Shown: positions 35,459-43,880 of the stretch, in pieces
Layout of the letters: the number at the start of each line of letters is the position of its first letter
How positions within the stretch are numbered: the stretch's first letter is position 1
NCBI RefSeq assembly: GCF_000716875.1
Contig: NZ_JNWQ01000011.1
Coordinates: 42,970-106,969 of the forward strand
Reading direction: 5' to 3'
Source of the DNA: Streptomyces novaecaesareae
Lineage (GTDB): Bacteria > Actinomycetota > Actinomycetes > Streptomycetales > Streptomycetaceae
Length of the DNA: 64,000 bases
The notes under the pieces: generated by a model
Told to the model about the DNA's origin: nothing
The model's database searches: none
Seen by the model: only the letters and a program-made list of their open reading frames with translations
Position numbers and translations under genes: made by a program

Positions 35459-38400
35459 ATGGTCTCCATACGCGTGCTCGGCTCCTTCGCGGCCGAGTGG
35501 AACGGCGGGCCCGTCCCGCTCGGCGGCCGGCGCCAGCGCGCCGTCCTGGCCCGGCTGGCGGTGGCGCGCGGCGCGGTCGTCTCGGTCGACCGGATGGTCG
35601 AGGAGATCTGGCAAGGTGCCCCGCCTGCACGGGCGGTGACGTCACTTCAGGTCTACGTGTCGAACCTGCGACGGCTGCTGGAGCCCGGCCGGGCACCGCG
35701 CACTCCGGCCGCCCTGCTGGTCAGCGCACCACCCGGGTACGCGCTGCGCCTGCCGGACGGTGCCGTCGACGCCTGGCGGTTCGAGCGGTTGCTGCGCGAG
35801 GCGCGCGAGGTCTCGCAGTGGCAGCCGGAGGTGGCGCGGCGCCTGCTCGGCGAGGCGCTGTCGCTGTGGCGGGGCACGGCGTACGCCGAGTTCGTCGACG
35901 ACTCCTGGGCCCGGGCCGAGGTCGCCCGGCTGGACGAGTTGCGGCTGGTCGCCCGCGAGCTGAACGTGGTCGCCGGGCTGAGGTCGGCGGATGCCGCGGT
36001 GACCGTACCCGAGGCCGAACTGCTCACCCTCGACGAGCCGTTGCGGGAGGAAGGCTGGCGGCTGCACGCGCTGGCGCTGTGGGCGGCGGGCCGGCAGGCC
36101 GACGCGCTGGCGACGCTGCGCCGGGCCCGCGCGGTCCTGGCGGCCGAGGTGGGCCTCGACCCGGGGCCCGCGCTGAACGAGCTCGAAGCGGCCATCCTGG
36201 GCGGTCGCACCGCGGTGCTGCGGGCCGCGACGGAGGTTCCGCGGCACCGGCCGCCGACCTCGCCCGAAGGCCGGAACGCCCCGGCACCGGCTCGCCGACC
36301 CGCCACTGACACCGACGCTGACACTGACACCGACGCTGACCCGCGCCTGTTCGTCGGCCGCGACGCCGAACTCGCCCGGCTGGTGGAGGCCGCCGGCCGG
36401 GCGGCCACCGCGGGGCCCGGGGTCGCGCTGGTCACCGGCGAGGCGGGCCTGGGAAAGTCGGAGCTGCTGGAGCGGCTCGGCGAGCGGCTGCGTGGCGACG
36501 GCTGGCTGGTCGCGGTCGGCCAGGCCACCGACGACGAGGGCGCGCCACCCGCGTGGCCCTGGGTGGCGGCACTGCGGACGATCGCCGCCGCCGCGCCGCC
36601 CCCGGCCGGGTCCGCCGAGGTCCTGGCCCCGCTGCTCTCCGACCGCGCATCCGGCCGGGGCCCCGACGAGGACGTGGCCGCCGGCCGGTTCCGCCTGAAC
36701 CGCGCGGTGTCGCAGTGGCTCGCGGCGGTGGCCCGCGAGCGGCCGTTGGCCGTGCTGCTGGACGACCTGCACTGGGCCGACGCCGAGACGCTCGCCCTGC
36801 TGACCGGCCTGACCGACCTGCCCCCGGGGACACCGGTCCTGGTCGCGGCCGCCTACCGCCCGAACGAGATCGGCGGCCCGCTCGCGGACCAGCTCGCCGT
36901 GCTCGCGGGGCGGTCGCCGCTGCGGCTGCCGCTGCCGGGGCTGCCCGTGCCGGCCGTCGCCGAGGTGATCAAGGCGGCGGGTACCGGGCCGGTGGACGCC
37001 GGAACGGTCGCCGCACTCGCCGAACGCACCGGCGGAAACCCCTTCTACGTGTGGGAGAGCGCCCGACTGCTCGGCAGCGAAGGCGCGTTGGTGGCCCTGT
37101 CCGAGGTGCCGGAGGGGGTACGGGACGTGGTGCGCCGCAGGCTCGGGCGCCTCCCCGAAGCGGTGGTGGCCGTGCTGCGGCTGGCCGCGGTCGTCGGGCG
37201 GGAGGCGGACGTCGAGCTGCTGGTCGGCGCCGCGGACACCGACGAGGACGGGGTCCTGGGCGGGCTGGACGCCGGCCTGGTCGCCGGACTGCTGACCGAG
37301 CCCGCCCCGGGCCGCGTCCGGTTCACGCACGCGCTGGTGCGCGACACGCTGCTCGCCGATCTGAGCGGCCTGCGGGCCAGACGCATGCACGGACGGATCG
37401 CGGCCGGCCTGGAGCGGCTCGGTTCGGGTGATGTGTCCGCGCTGGCCCACCACTTCGCGAGGTCGGCGGCCTCGGCCACGGCCGCCAAGGGCGTGCACTA
37501 CTGCCTGCGCGCGGCCGAGCTGGCCGCCGCCCGCTACGCCCACGACGCGGCGGCCGATCTGCTCGCGGCGGCGCTGGACTGCTTCGACCGGACCCCGGTC
37601 GGCCCGTCGCAGGACCGGGAGGCGGAACGCGTCGACCTGCTGGGCAGGCTGCTGCGCGCCCAGGTGCGGGCCGGGGCGGTCATGTCCGCCCGGGAGACCA
37701 GGCAGCGGGCGATCGAGTGCGCGGTCGGCACCGGGCGGAGCGAGCTGCTGATCCGCGCACTCACCGCCTGGTCCGAGCCCACCCCGTGGCAGACCCGGCC
37801 GTACGGCGCGGTCGACGAGCCCGTCGTCGCGCTGCTCGGCCGGTCGCTGGCCCAGCCGGGGCTGGTACCCGCCGCCCGGTGCGGGCTGCTGCTCGCCTAC
37901 TGCGCCGAACTGTCCGACGAGCGGAACCCGCGCGTGCGGGCCGCGGCCGAGGAAGCCGTCGACCTCGCAACGGCCCTGGGGGATCCCGGCCTTCGCGCGC
38001 GGGCGCTCGCGGCGCTGCTCCGCGAACTCGACAACGAGCCCGAGGAACGCGAGGTGCGCGAGCTGGTGCTGCGGAGCGAGGAACTCGTCCGGCTCGCCAC
38101 CGAGCACGACCTGCCGGCCTTCCGCTGGTTCGGCCTGCTCGCCCTGTCGACCGCTGCCGCGGCCGAAGGCGATGTCGCCGCTGCCTACGGCCACATCGAC
38201 ACGTGCGTGGAACTGGCCCGGACCTACCGGATGCCGGGGCCCACCGTGGTCGGCCAGACCGCGCTGGCGACGCGCGCGCTGATCGAAGGGCGCACCGAGG
38301 ACGCCGAGGAGCTGTACGCCGAAGCCACCGCCGCAATGGCCAGGCAGGGCTCCCCGCACGCCGACGGCTTCCTGCAGGTCGCGCTGGCGACGATCCGGGC

Positions 38401-38836
38401 CGCGCAGGGAAGGCTCGGCGAGTTCGTCCCGCAGGCCCGGCAGCTGACCGAGGAGTACGGCCCGCTGGTGGCGGACCTGCTCGCGGCGGCCCTGTGCGCC
38501 GCCGGTCAGCCGGACGAGGCCCGCGCCGTCCTGGCCAGGCTCGGCCCGCTGCGCACGGACTACCTCCTCACGGTCCTCGCGACCTTCCGTGCAATGGCCG
38601 TGGTGGCGCTCGGCGAGCAGGAACGGGCCGACGAGCTCTACCGCACCCTGCTCCCCCACCGTGCCGCGCCGCCGCCCTCCGCAGGCTTCACCCTGGCGAT
38701 CCGCCCGGTCGCGTACACCCTCGGCGAACTCGCCCGCCTCCTGGGCCGCGACGCCGAGGCCGCCACGCACTTCGCGCACGCGGCCGCCATCACCGAACGG
38801 TGGGGCACCGCCCTGGGACGCGGCGGCACCGGCTGA
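35459..38836 (+). CDS. SARP-type regulator with BTAD, AAA and TPR-like domains
   Basis: About 1125 residues from ATG 35459 (ATG 35447 or GTG 35456 equally possible). Winged-helix trans_reg_C at residues 1-95 (IRVLGSFAAEWNGGPVPLGG, SLQVYVSNLRRLLEP), BTAD to about 245, then a Thr/Asp linker with two copies of TDTDAD. The AAA/NTPase has Walker A GEAGLGKSELLERL and Walker B LAVLLDDLHWAD. The C-terminal ~500 residues are helical TPR-like repeats. Layout of AfsR-type activators, but no biosynthetic cluster is adjacent; the divergent hemerythrin/DUF4267 genes are the nearest candidates. No C-terminal LuxR HTH. Confidence 0.92.
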   Translation: MVSIRVLGSFAAEWNGGPVPLGGRRQRAVLARLAVARGAVVSVDRMVEEIWQGAPPARAVTSLQVYVSNLRRLLEPGRAPRTPAALLVSAPPGYALRLPDGAVDAWRFERLLREAREVSQWQPEVARRLLGEALSLWRGTAYAEFVDDSWARAEVARLDELRLVARELNVVAGLRSADAAVTVPEAELLTLDEPLREEGWRLHALALWAAGRQADALATLRRARAVLAAEVGLDPGPALNELEAAILGGRTAVLRAATEVPRHRPPTSPEGRNAPAPARRPATDTDADTDTDADPRLFVGRDAELARLVEAAGRAATAGPGVALVTGEAGLGKSELLERLGERLRGDGWLVAVGQATDDEGAPPAWPWVAALRTIAAAAPPPAGSAEVLAPLLSDRASGRGPDEDVAAGRFRLNRAVSQWLAAVARERPLAVLLDDLHWADAETLALLTGLTDLPPGTPVLVAAAYRPNEIGGPLADQLAVLAGRSPLRLPLPGLPVPAVAEVIKAAGTGPVDAGTVAALAERTGGNPFYVWESARLLGSEGALVALSEVPEGVRDVVRRRLGRLPEAVVAVLRLAAVVGREADVELLVGAADTDEDGVLGGLDAGLVAGLLTEPAPGRVRFTHALVRDTLLADLSGLRARRMHGRIAAGLERLGSGDVSALAHHFARSAASATAAKGVHYCLRAAELAAARYAHDAAADLLAAALDCFDRTPVGPSQDREAERVDLLGRLLRAQVRAGAVMSARETRQRAIECAVGTGRSELLIRALTAWSEPTPWQTRPYGAVDEPVVALLGRSLAQPGLVPAARCGLLLAYCAELSDERNPRVRAAAEEAVDLATALGDPGLRARALAALLRELDNEPEEREVRELVLRSEELVRLATEHDLPAFRWFGLLALSTAAAAEGDVAAAYGHIDTCVELARTYRMPGPTVVGQTALATRALIEGRTEDAEELYAEATAAMARQGSPHADGFLQVALATIRAAQGRLGEFVPQARQLTEEYGPLVADLLAAALCAAGQPDEARAVLARLGPLRTDYLLTVLATFRAMAVVALGEQERADELYRTLLPHRAAPPPSAGFTLAIRPVAYTLGELARLLGRDAEAATHFAHAAAITERWGTALGRGGTG
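36305..36340. repeat. 18-bp perfect tandem duplication inside the SARP gene
   Basis: ACTGACACCGACGCTGAC at 36305-36322 is repeated exactly at 36323-36340, giving two TDTDAD units in the linker before the AAA domain. In frame, so length change would not break the gene. Confidence 0.95.
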
Positions 38837-38842
38837 CCGGAA

Positions 38843-38883
38843 GGGCACGCTCGTGACCTCGGTCAAGCCTCGTTCACCCATCA
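38843..38883 (+). repeat. 41-bp imperfect direct repeat, left copy
   Basis: Matches 42378-42418 at all but about 5 positions, same orientation; both contain GTGACCTCGGTCAA without mismatch. Its first part (GGGCACGCTCGTGACCTCG) is also LLM-oxidoreductase coding sequence. See findings. Confidence 0.7.
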
Positions 38884-38917
38884 CCCCTGGGCGGGCGAGT
38901 CGCTTCGACGTTCGGGG

Positions 38918-38949
38918 CCGGCTCCGCCCGGCGGCGCGGGCGGAGCCGG
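38918..38949. terminator. Bidirectional terminator
   Basis: CCGGCTCCGCCC (38918-38929) pairs perfectly with 38938-38949, 8-base loop. It lies between the SARP stop (38836) and the convergent exported-protein gene (stop at 38958). Confidence 0.85.
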
Positions 38950-38957
38950 GCTGCCGT

Positions 38958-39656
38958 TCAGGAGGAGAGGCGGTTCAGCGCTGCGGTGGTGATGCCTTCG
39001 ACGTAGGTCGGGGCGTCGGTGGGCCGTCCGGTGAGCTCGACGATGGCGACCTTGGTGCCGCTGCGCAGGACCGCGACCCCGCCGCTGACGGTGCCGTCGC
39101 CGTTGTAGGCCGGGTACCAGCGGGCGGTGCCGCCGGTGACGGTCAGGGTGTGGGCCGCGCCGTAGTGCCAGTGGCTGGCGGGCTCGTCCTGGCAGTCCTG
39201 AACGAGCGCGACGAGCTGCTTCTCCCAGGTGTCGGCCGCGGTCCCGGTGGGGGCGCTCGCGGCCGACTCGATCAGCATGCCGTGGGTGTCGAAGGTCCAG
39301 TTCACGGATGCGTACGCGGTGGCCTTGTCCTTGGTCAGGTCGCGCATCGTCTCCTCGCCGGAGCACGCGGACAGCGCCTGGCGTCCGGTCAGCGCAACGG
39401 TCGCGCCGACCGGGTTCAGGCCCTGCGGGAAGTCCTCGCTCTGGACGAGGTCGGCGGAGCCGAGTCCGGGCGCGGCGACCGCAGCCGGGTGGGCGGCGAC
39501 CGCGGCGCGGTGCGCGGCGTCGTGCGCGGCCCCGTCGGCGCTGGCCGACTGGGTGCCGACGACGCTGGCCGTGATCAGTGCGGCGGCGAAGCAGGCCGCG
39601 GCGGCGAGCCGGTTGCGGCGAACGGACTTCTGCTGGACGGTCTGGTTCTCGGTCAT
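38958..39656 (-). CDS. Exported protein of the sigma/kinase module (paralogue A)
   Basis: 232 residues from ATG 39656 behind GGGGGACC. One N-terminal membrane/signal segment (RNRLAAAACFAAALITASVV, residues 12-35), then a His/Ala-rich linker and a ~180-residue outer domain. CSGEETMRDL, QDCQDEPASHWHYG and SGGVAVLRSGTKVAIVEL align with paralogue B downstream of the sigma gene. Cys spacing and HWxYG resemble the extracellular sensor domain of PknH-type kinases (weak, by eye). It follows paralogue B after a 94-bp gap on the same strand. Confidence 0.75.
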   Translation of the reverse strand: MTENQTVQQKSVRRNRLAAAACFAAALITASVVGTQSASADGAAHDAAHRAAVAAHPAAVAAPGLGSADLVQSEDFPQGLNPVGATVALTGRQALSACSGEETMRDLTKDKATAYASVNWTFDTHGMLIESAASAPTGTAADTWEKQLVALVQDCQDEPASHWHYGAAHTLTVTGGTARWYPAYNGDGTVSGGVAVLRSGTKVAIVELTGRPTDAPTYVEGITTAALNRLSS

Positions 39657-39750
39657 CTGGTCCCCCTGCTGGTCGGGACGCCTGCTGCGTCCTCGTACAA
39701 CCGGGGAGATGCCGCCCAAGGAGGGAAAGTTGGAGCCCTGACCGGCTGTT

Positions 39751-40599
39751 TCACAGCTGTGACAGAGCGGTCCTGACGACGCGGTCCATCGCGGCCGTCC
39801 CCAGGCAGGCATCGACCTCCAGCACCCCGTAGTGGTTGCCGCTGCGCAGCACGGCGATGCCGCCGCAGGGCTCCTTGCCCTCGGGTGCTCTGCCGGTGGT
39901 GTTGCGCGATCCCTGGTAGTAGCCCATCCAGCTCGCGGTGACGTCCGGGGCGAGCTGCAGCGTCGTGGTCCTTCCGTAGACCCAGTGCCCTGGCGGTTCC
40001 TCCTGGCAGGGCACCTCCTCCAGCAGCAGGCGTTCGGTGAAGTTCTGCGCCAGGGAAGGGCTCTGGGTCTCGGCGGCGACCTCGCGGGCGACCTGGTCGA
40101 CGCGGTCGGCGGCCAGCGTGAAGTCGCCCGGGTCGGTGCGGGGACTGGTCATCAGTCCGCGGAAGTGGGCATCGGGCCCGCCCAGGGTCTGACTGAGGGT
40201 CTTCTCGCCGGTGCAGGCCGCGTTGGCGTAAACCCCGTCGCCGACCCGGTCGGTGACGTGGATCCGCCCGATGCCGACGTCCGGGCTGAACGCCGCGGGT
40301 TCCAGAAGGTTCGCGATCGTCACCGGCCCGGTCGCCCCGGTCGGCGAGGCGGAGCCGGAGGCCGAGGACGCGGGCGTCGGGACGGACCCGCCGGGCGTCG
40401 CGGGAGCGGACGCGCCCTGGGACGCCCCGCCGACCGCGGCACCCGACCGTGCTGCCGGGTGCGCGGTAGCGCCGGGGGGTGGTGGCAGGACGAACCGGCC
40501 GGTCGCCAGCCCGAGCGCGGCGGCTGCCACCAGGGCGGCGACGGCGGACCGGGGCCGGACGACGGGGTGGCCGCCGCCCGCCGCGGGACCGCCGTTCAC
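39751..40599 (-). CDS. Membrane-anchored exported protein (paralogue B) coupled to the sigma factor
   Basis: 282 residues from GTG 40599, overlapping the sigma factor stop as GTGA. A single membrane helix near residues 15-38 (RSAVAALVAAAALGLATGRF) leaves only ~15 residues inside. A Pro/Ala/Ser linker follows, then an outer domain with four Cys: NAACTGEKTL, EEVPCQEEPPGHWVYG, EPCGGIAVLRSG and EVDACLGTAAMDR. The tight coupling to an ECF gene is the position usual for an anti-sigma factor, yet no ZAS-type HxxxCxxC cytoplasmic domain is present. Paralogue of the product of 38958-39656. Confidence 0.78.
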   Translation of the reverse strand: MNGGPAAGGGHPVVRPRSAVAALVAAAALGLATGRFVLPPPPGATAHPAARSGAAVGGASQGASAPATPGGSVPTPASSASGSASPTGATGPVTIANLLEPAAFSPDVGIGRIHVTDRVGDGVYANAACTGEKTLSQTLGGPDAHFRGLMTSPRTDPGDFTLAADRVDQVAREVAAETQSPSLAQNFTERLLLEEVPCQEEPPGHWVYGRTTTLQLAPDVTASWMGYYQGSRNTTGRAPEGKEPCGGIAVLRSGNHYGVLEVDACLGTAAMDRVVRTALSQL

Positions 40600-41141
40600 A
40601 GACCGGTGACCAGGCGCTCGCGCATGAAGCGGCGGGCCTGGTGGATACGGTCCTTGACCGTGCCCAACGGGGCGTCCAGCGCCTCGGCCACCTGGACGTA
40701 GGTCAGGTCGCCCAGGTCGCGCAGCACGAAGGACTCCACCAGGGTGGGGTGCTGCTGCTCCAGCGCGGACAGCGCCTCCATCAGGTCGAGCCGGGTCCCG
40801 GCGATGACGCTGGTGGTGCGCGGGTCGACGGACTCGGGGAGGTCGGCGTGGCTGTCCTCGGCGCGCCGACGCATCGAGCGGTAGGTGGACCGGGCGGCGT
40901 TCGAGGCGATCACCGTCACCCAGCCCAGGAAGGAGCCGCGGCCGCCGTACTCGCCCAGGTGCGTGCTGATGGACAGCAGCGCGTCCTGTGCGGCCTCCTC
41001 CGCGTCGGCGTGGTGGGGCAGGAAGCGCGAGCAGCGGCGCAGCACCACCGGCCGCAGCTTGGCCAGCAGGTGCTCCATCGACCGCGGGTCCCCCGCCTGA
41101 GCAGCCGCCACGAGCCGTTCCAGCTCGCTTTCCTCGAACAT
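40596..41141 (-). CDS. ECF-type RNA polymerase sigma factor
   Basis: 181 residues from ATG 41141 (GGGGGGAT upstream). Region 2: LERLVAAAQAGDPRSMEHLL, then SRFLPHHADAEEAAQDALLS and FLGWVTVIASNAARSTYRSM (DNA melting and -10 binding). Region 4: LSALEQQHPTLVESFVLRDL and GDLTYVQVAEALDAPLGTVK (helix-turn-helix for -35). No C-terminal extension. Divergent from a Ser/Thr kinase gene across an 85-bp gap and cotranscribed with the exported protein B, suggesting a sensory module. Target promoters unknown. Confidence 0.93.
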   Translation of the reverse strand: MFEESELERLVAAAQAGDPRSMEHLLAKLRPVVLRRCSRFLPHHADAEEAAQDALLSISTHLGEYGGRGSFLGWVTVIASNAARSTYRSMRRRAEDSHADLPESVDPRTTSVIAGTRLDLMEALSALEQQHPTLVESFVLRDLGDLTYVQVAEALDAPLGTVKDRIHQARRFMRERLVTGL

Positions 41142-41226
41142 CCGGATCCCCCCGTTTCGTCCCGCCCGGCATCCCCCGCCGAACGGGAGTTCCGCACTCC
41201 CCCCGACTCCGGCAGAATGCTGCCAC

Positions 41227-42138
41227 ATGCGCAAGCTCGGCCGTTACCTCCTCCTGGAGCGGCTCGGAGCCGGCTCCTTCGCGACGGTCTGGAAGGCCTA
41301 CGATCCGGAGCTCGACACCGAGGTCGCGGTGAAGGTGCTGGCCGAGAACTGGGCCGCCAACGCCGATGTGCGCGAGCGGTTCCTGGCGGAGGCGAGGCTG
41401 CTGCGCCGGATCGCCAGCCCGCGGGTGGTCCGGGTGCACGACGTCGGGGTGCAGGAGGACCGGCCCTACTTCGTCATGGACTACGTACGCGGCGGCACCC
41501 TGGCGGACCGGGTCGGGCAGTGCGACCCGCAGGAGGCGCTACGGCTGGCCGCGGAGGCGGGCTACGCGGTCCAGGTCCTGCACGAGGCGGGCGTGGTGCA
41601 CCGCGACGTCAAGCCGTCCAACCTGCTGCTCGCCACCGGCCCTGCGCCCGCCGCGGTGCTGGTGGCGGATCTGGGCAGCGCGAAGCAACTGGCCGACGCA
41701 TCCGGGCTGACGGTGACCACGGGCACGCCCGCGTACATGGCACCGGAACAGGCTTTCCAGACCGGCGGGTTCGACGGGAGGGCCGACGTGTACGCGCTGG
41801 CCGTCGTGGCCTACGAGCTGCTGACCGGGCAGAAGCCGTTCGGCCCGGGCGGACGCGCCACAGCCCTGATGACCGGCCAGCCGACCTCCTCGACGCTGCC
41901 GGCGCTCCCAGCCGGAACGGAGCTCCCACCGAACGTCGCCCTGCTGCTACGGGCCGCGATGTCCGTCGAGCCGGCGGACCGACCGCCGACCGCCCAGGCC
42001 TTCGCGGACGCGCTGCTGGCTCCGGTCCCGCAGTCCCGGCCCCCGGAAGGCCCCGGGTGGCTGACCCCGCGCGCGGTCTGTCTGGCGTCGGGCACGGTGT
42101 TCACGGCGACGACCCTGCTGAGCTGGCTGCAGCGTTGA
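41227..42138 (+). CDS. Membrane-anchored Hanks-type Ser/Thr protein kinase
   Basis: 303 residues. Gly loop LGAGSFATVWKAY, catalytic Lys in TEVAVKVL, catalytic loop VVHRDVKPSNLLL (about residue 124), then VADLGSAKQ where most kinases have DFG, and the activation end TGTPAYMAPEQ. A single hydrophobic segment ends the chain (CLASGTVFTATTLLSWLQR), so it is tail-anchored with no outer sensor domain. The exported proteins on the other strand have a PknH-like layout and might supply sensing. Starts 86 bp from the divergent sigma factor gene. Confidence 0.92.
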   Translation: MRKLGRYLLLERLGAGSFATVWKAYDPELDTEVAVKVLAENWAANADVRERFLAEARLLRRIASPRVVRVHDVGVQEDRPYFVMDYVRGGTLADRVGQCDPQEALRLAAEAGYAVQVLHEAGVVHRDVKPSNLLLATGPAPAAVLVADLGSAKQLADASGLTVTTGTPAYMAPEQAFQTGGFDGRADVYALAVVAYELLTGQKPFGPGGRATALMTGQPTSSTLPALPAGTELPPNVALLLRAAMSVEPADRPPTAQAFADALLAPVPQSRPPEGPGWLTPRAVCLASGTVFTATTLLSWLQR

Positions 42139-42180
42139 ATCCGACCGGGAGCCGCTGACGGCTGCCGTAGGGTCGGTGGT

Positions 42181-42426
42181 ATGCGACTGAGCACGGTGAT
42201 CCTCCCCATCCACCGGTGGAGCGAGGGGCAGAAGATCTGGCGGCGGGCCGAGGACCTCGGGTTCCATGCCGCGTACACCTACGACCACCTGTCCTGGCGG
42301 TCGTTCCGGGACGAGCCGTGGTTCGGGTCCGTGCCGACGCTGACGGCCGCCGCCACCGCCACCGAGCGGCTGCGGCTGGGCACGCTGGTGACCTCGGTCA
42401 ATCCTTTTTCACCTATCGCAGTGTGA
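42181..42426 (+). pseudogene. 5' fragment of an LLM-class flavin oxidoreductase gene
   Basis: The first 72 codons (to about 42399) match the intact gene at 45332 at roughly nine bases in ten, with near-identical protein (MRLSTVILPIHRWSEGQKIW; the intact one has G for S). The upstream CGTAGGGTCGG and start context are also shared. After GTLVTS the similarity stops and the frame ends at TGA 42424-42426. The lost part includes the rest of the TIM barrel, so it cannot be functional. Confidence 0.9.
42378..42418 (+). repeat. 41-bp imperfect direct repeat, right copy
   Basis: Counterpart of 38843-38883 with about 5 mismatches. It straddles the point where the truncated oxidoreductase gene loses homology to the intact one. 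On the minus strand, directly next to it, SSTPYVAFSQVTLR ending at a TAG looks like the tail of a lost gene. Confidence 0.7.
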
Positions 42427-42509
42427 CCTGCGAGAACGCGACGTAGGGGGTCGAGGAGACGCAGTGAAGGCGGCAGATCGGCTCGAGCTGTCCTGTGTCG
42501 GCAGCGCGA

Positions 42510-43880
42510 TCAGTGGACGTCGCGGCAGTGTTCGGCGGCCCGGTGGCCGCCCCCGGACACGGTTGCCAGCGTCGCGAGGGCGGCAGCGGCCGCATTGTCG
42601 GGGATGTCCGTCCGCTGCGCGAGGAACCGCACCCAGTGCGGCAGTAGCCCCTTGGCCCCGATGGTGGCCGGATGGTCGGGCATCCAGTCGTTGATCAGGC
42701 CGAGTTGGTGCTCGATCCGATGTGGTGACACCGAGTCGGCGGTATCGGGAAGGGCGCCCTCCAGCCACTCGCCGACCAGCGCTTCTACGGCTTCCGGGTC
42801 GGGTTCCTTGCCGTGCTCGTGCCGCAGCCAGGCGGAGAACGCCTCCACCGTCGGGGTGACATCGATATCCTGGTAGAGGCTGAGGGGCGTCGGCAGTGAG
42901 CTGCCGTGCCGCTGCAGGGCGTTGGACAGGTCGTGGATGCGCCGCAGGGCACGGAACCACTCGTCCCACACCGCCCGCGACTCAGTTCCGCGGATGGTGA
43001 TCTCACTCAGGTCCACCTCGATGAGGCAGCGCAGCGCTTCCGTGTGGGCCTTGTCGAGTGGTTGCGGGACGCAGTCGATTGCTGCTGCGCCGACTGCGGT
43101 GCGCCAGGCTGCGGCAGCCTGCTGCACGTCGTCGAAGGTGCCGCCTCCGGCGAGCACGACGAAGCCGCAGGCGTCGATGTCGAAGAGGTAGACAGCCGGG
43201 TCGGCGCCGTTCGGGTAGCTGGTGGCCGCGATGACGCCGAGCCGGCTGCCGTAGACGTCGCGCATCGTCCACACGTCTCCGGTCATTTGCGGCTTCGCTG
43301 CCGAGTCGAGCCAGTCCGGCCGGTCCCCCGCGATGTCTGTGCCGTGCACGATCGGGTGCAGCCGGGACAGTGCGGCATCCGCCATGTGCGCGACTGCGGG
43401 GGAGCCGACCGAAGTCAGGCCGTGCAGGAGCAGGTTGGCGGCCCGGCTGCCGGGCGCCCCGGCGACCAGCTGTTCCCGGGCCCGTCGCTCCGTCACGTCG
43501 ATCAGTTCCTCGACCCAGTAGTCGAGGAAGAGGGAGTGCTCGTCCTGGACGGCCTTGTGGACGTGTGCTCCCAGCAGGCGAGCCGTCATGTCCTCCAGCT
43601 GACGCGGGCTCTGGGCATCGAACAACACCTCGGCCTCGTCGAGGAGCCCTTCGATGGACGGTCCGAACCAGTCGGGTCGTGCGGACTCCGCGCCCGCGAG
43701 CCGCTGCAGGAACGACAGGCCGGACGGATCCCCGAAGGGGTTGCCGGCGCGGAGGCCTGACAGGTTCAGCCGCTCGCGCGGGGTGGGGATGTTCTTCGGG
43801 GACGCCGGGTTGCCCGAACGCTTCTTGTTGCCCTGCTGCTTCTTGGTGTTCGACCTGCGGTTGCGGGACACGGGTGACAT
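42510..43880 (-). CDS. Unknown island protein
   Basis: 456 residues from ATG 43880 (GAAGG 8 bases upstream). Basic N-terminus rich in Arg/Lys/Asn (SRNRRSNTKKQQGNKKRSGN), then a mostly helical body (LDEAEVLFDAQSPRQLEDMT, MADAALSRLHPIVHG) and a beta stretch around AVYLFDIDACGFVVLAGGGT. It does not match a family I know. Acidic residues in DVYGSRLGVIAATSYPNGAD and the length do not suggest an enzyme class. Divergent from the HTH-nucleotidyltransferase gene, within DNA that splits the oxidoreductase copies; probably accessory. Confidence 0.75.
   Translation of the reverse strand: MSPVSRNRRSNTKKQQGNKKRSGNPASPKNIPTPRERLNLSGLRAGNPFGDPSGLSFLQRLAGAESARPDWFGPSIEGLLDEAEVLFDAQSPRQLEDMTARLLGAHVHKAVQDEHSLFLDYWVEELIDVTERRAREQLVAGAPGSRAANLLLHGLTSVGSPAVAHMADAALSRLHPIVHGTDIAGDRPDWLDSAAKPQMTGDVWTMRDVYGSRLGVIAATSYPNGADPAVYLFDIDACGFVVLAGGGTFDDVQQAAAAWRTAVGAAAIDCVPQPLDKAHTEALRCLIEVDLSEITIRGTESRAVWDEWFRALRRIHDLSNALQRHGSSLPTPLSLYQDIDVTPTVEAFSAWLRHEHGKEPDPEAVEALVGEWLEGALPDTADSVSPHRIEHQLGLINDWMPDHPATIGAKGLLPHWVRFLAQRTDIPDNAAAAALATLATVSGGGHRAAEHCRDVH

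Noticed and set aside
35459..38836. Antibiotic biosynthetic cluster indicated by the SARP gene
   Set aside because: No biosynthetic enzymes lie nearby; neighbours are hemerythrin, DUF4267 and signalling genes.
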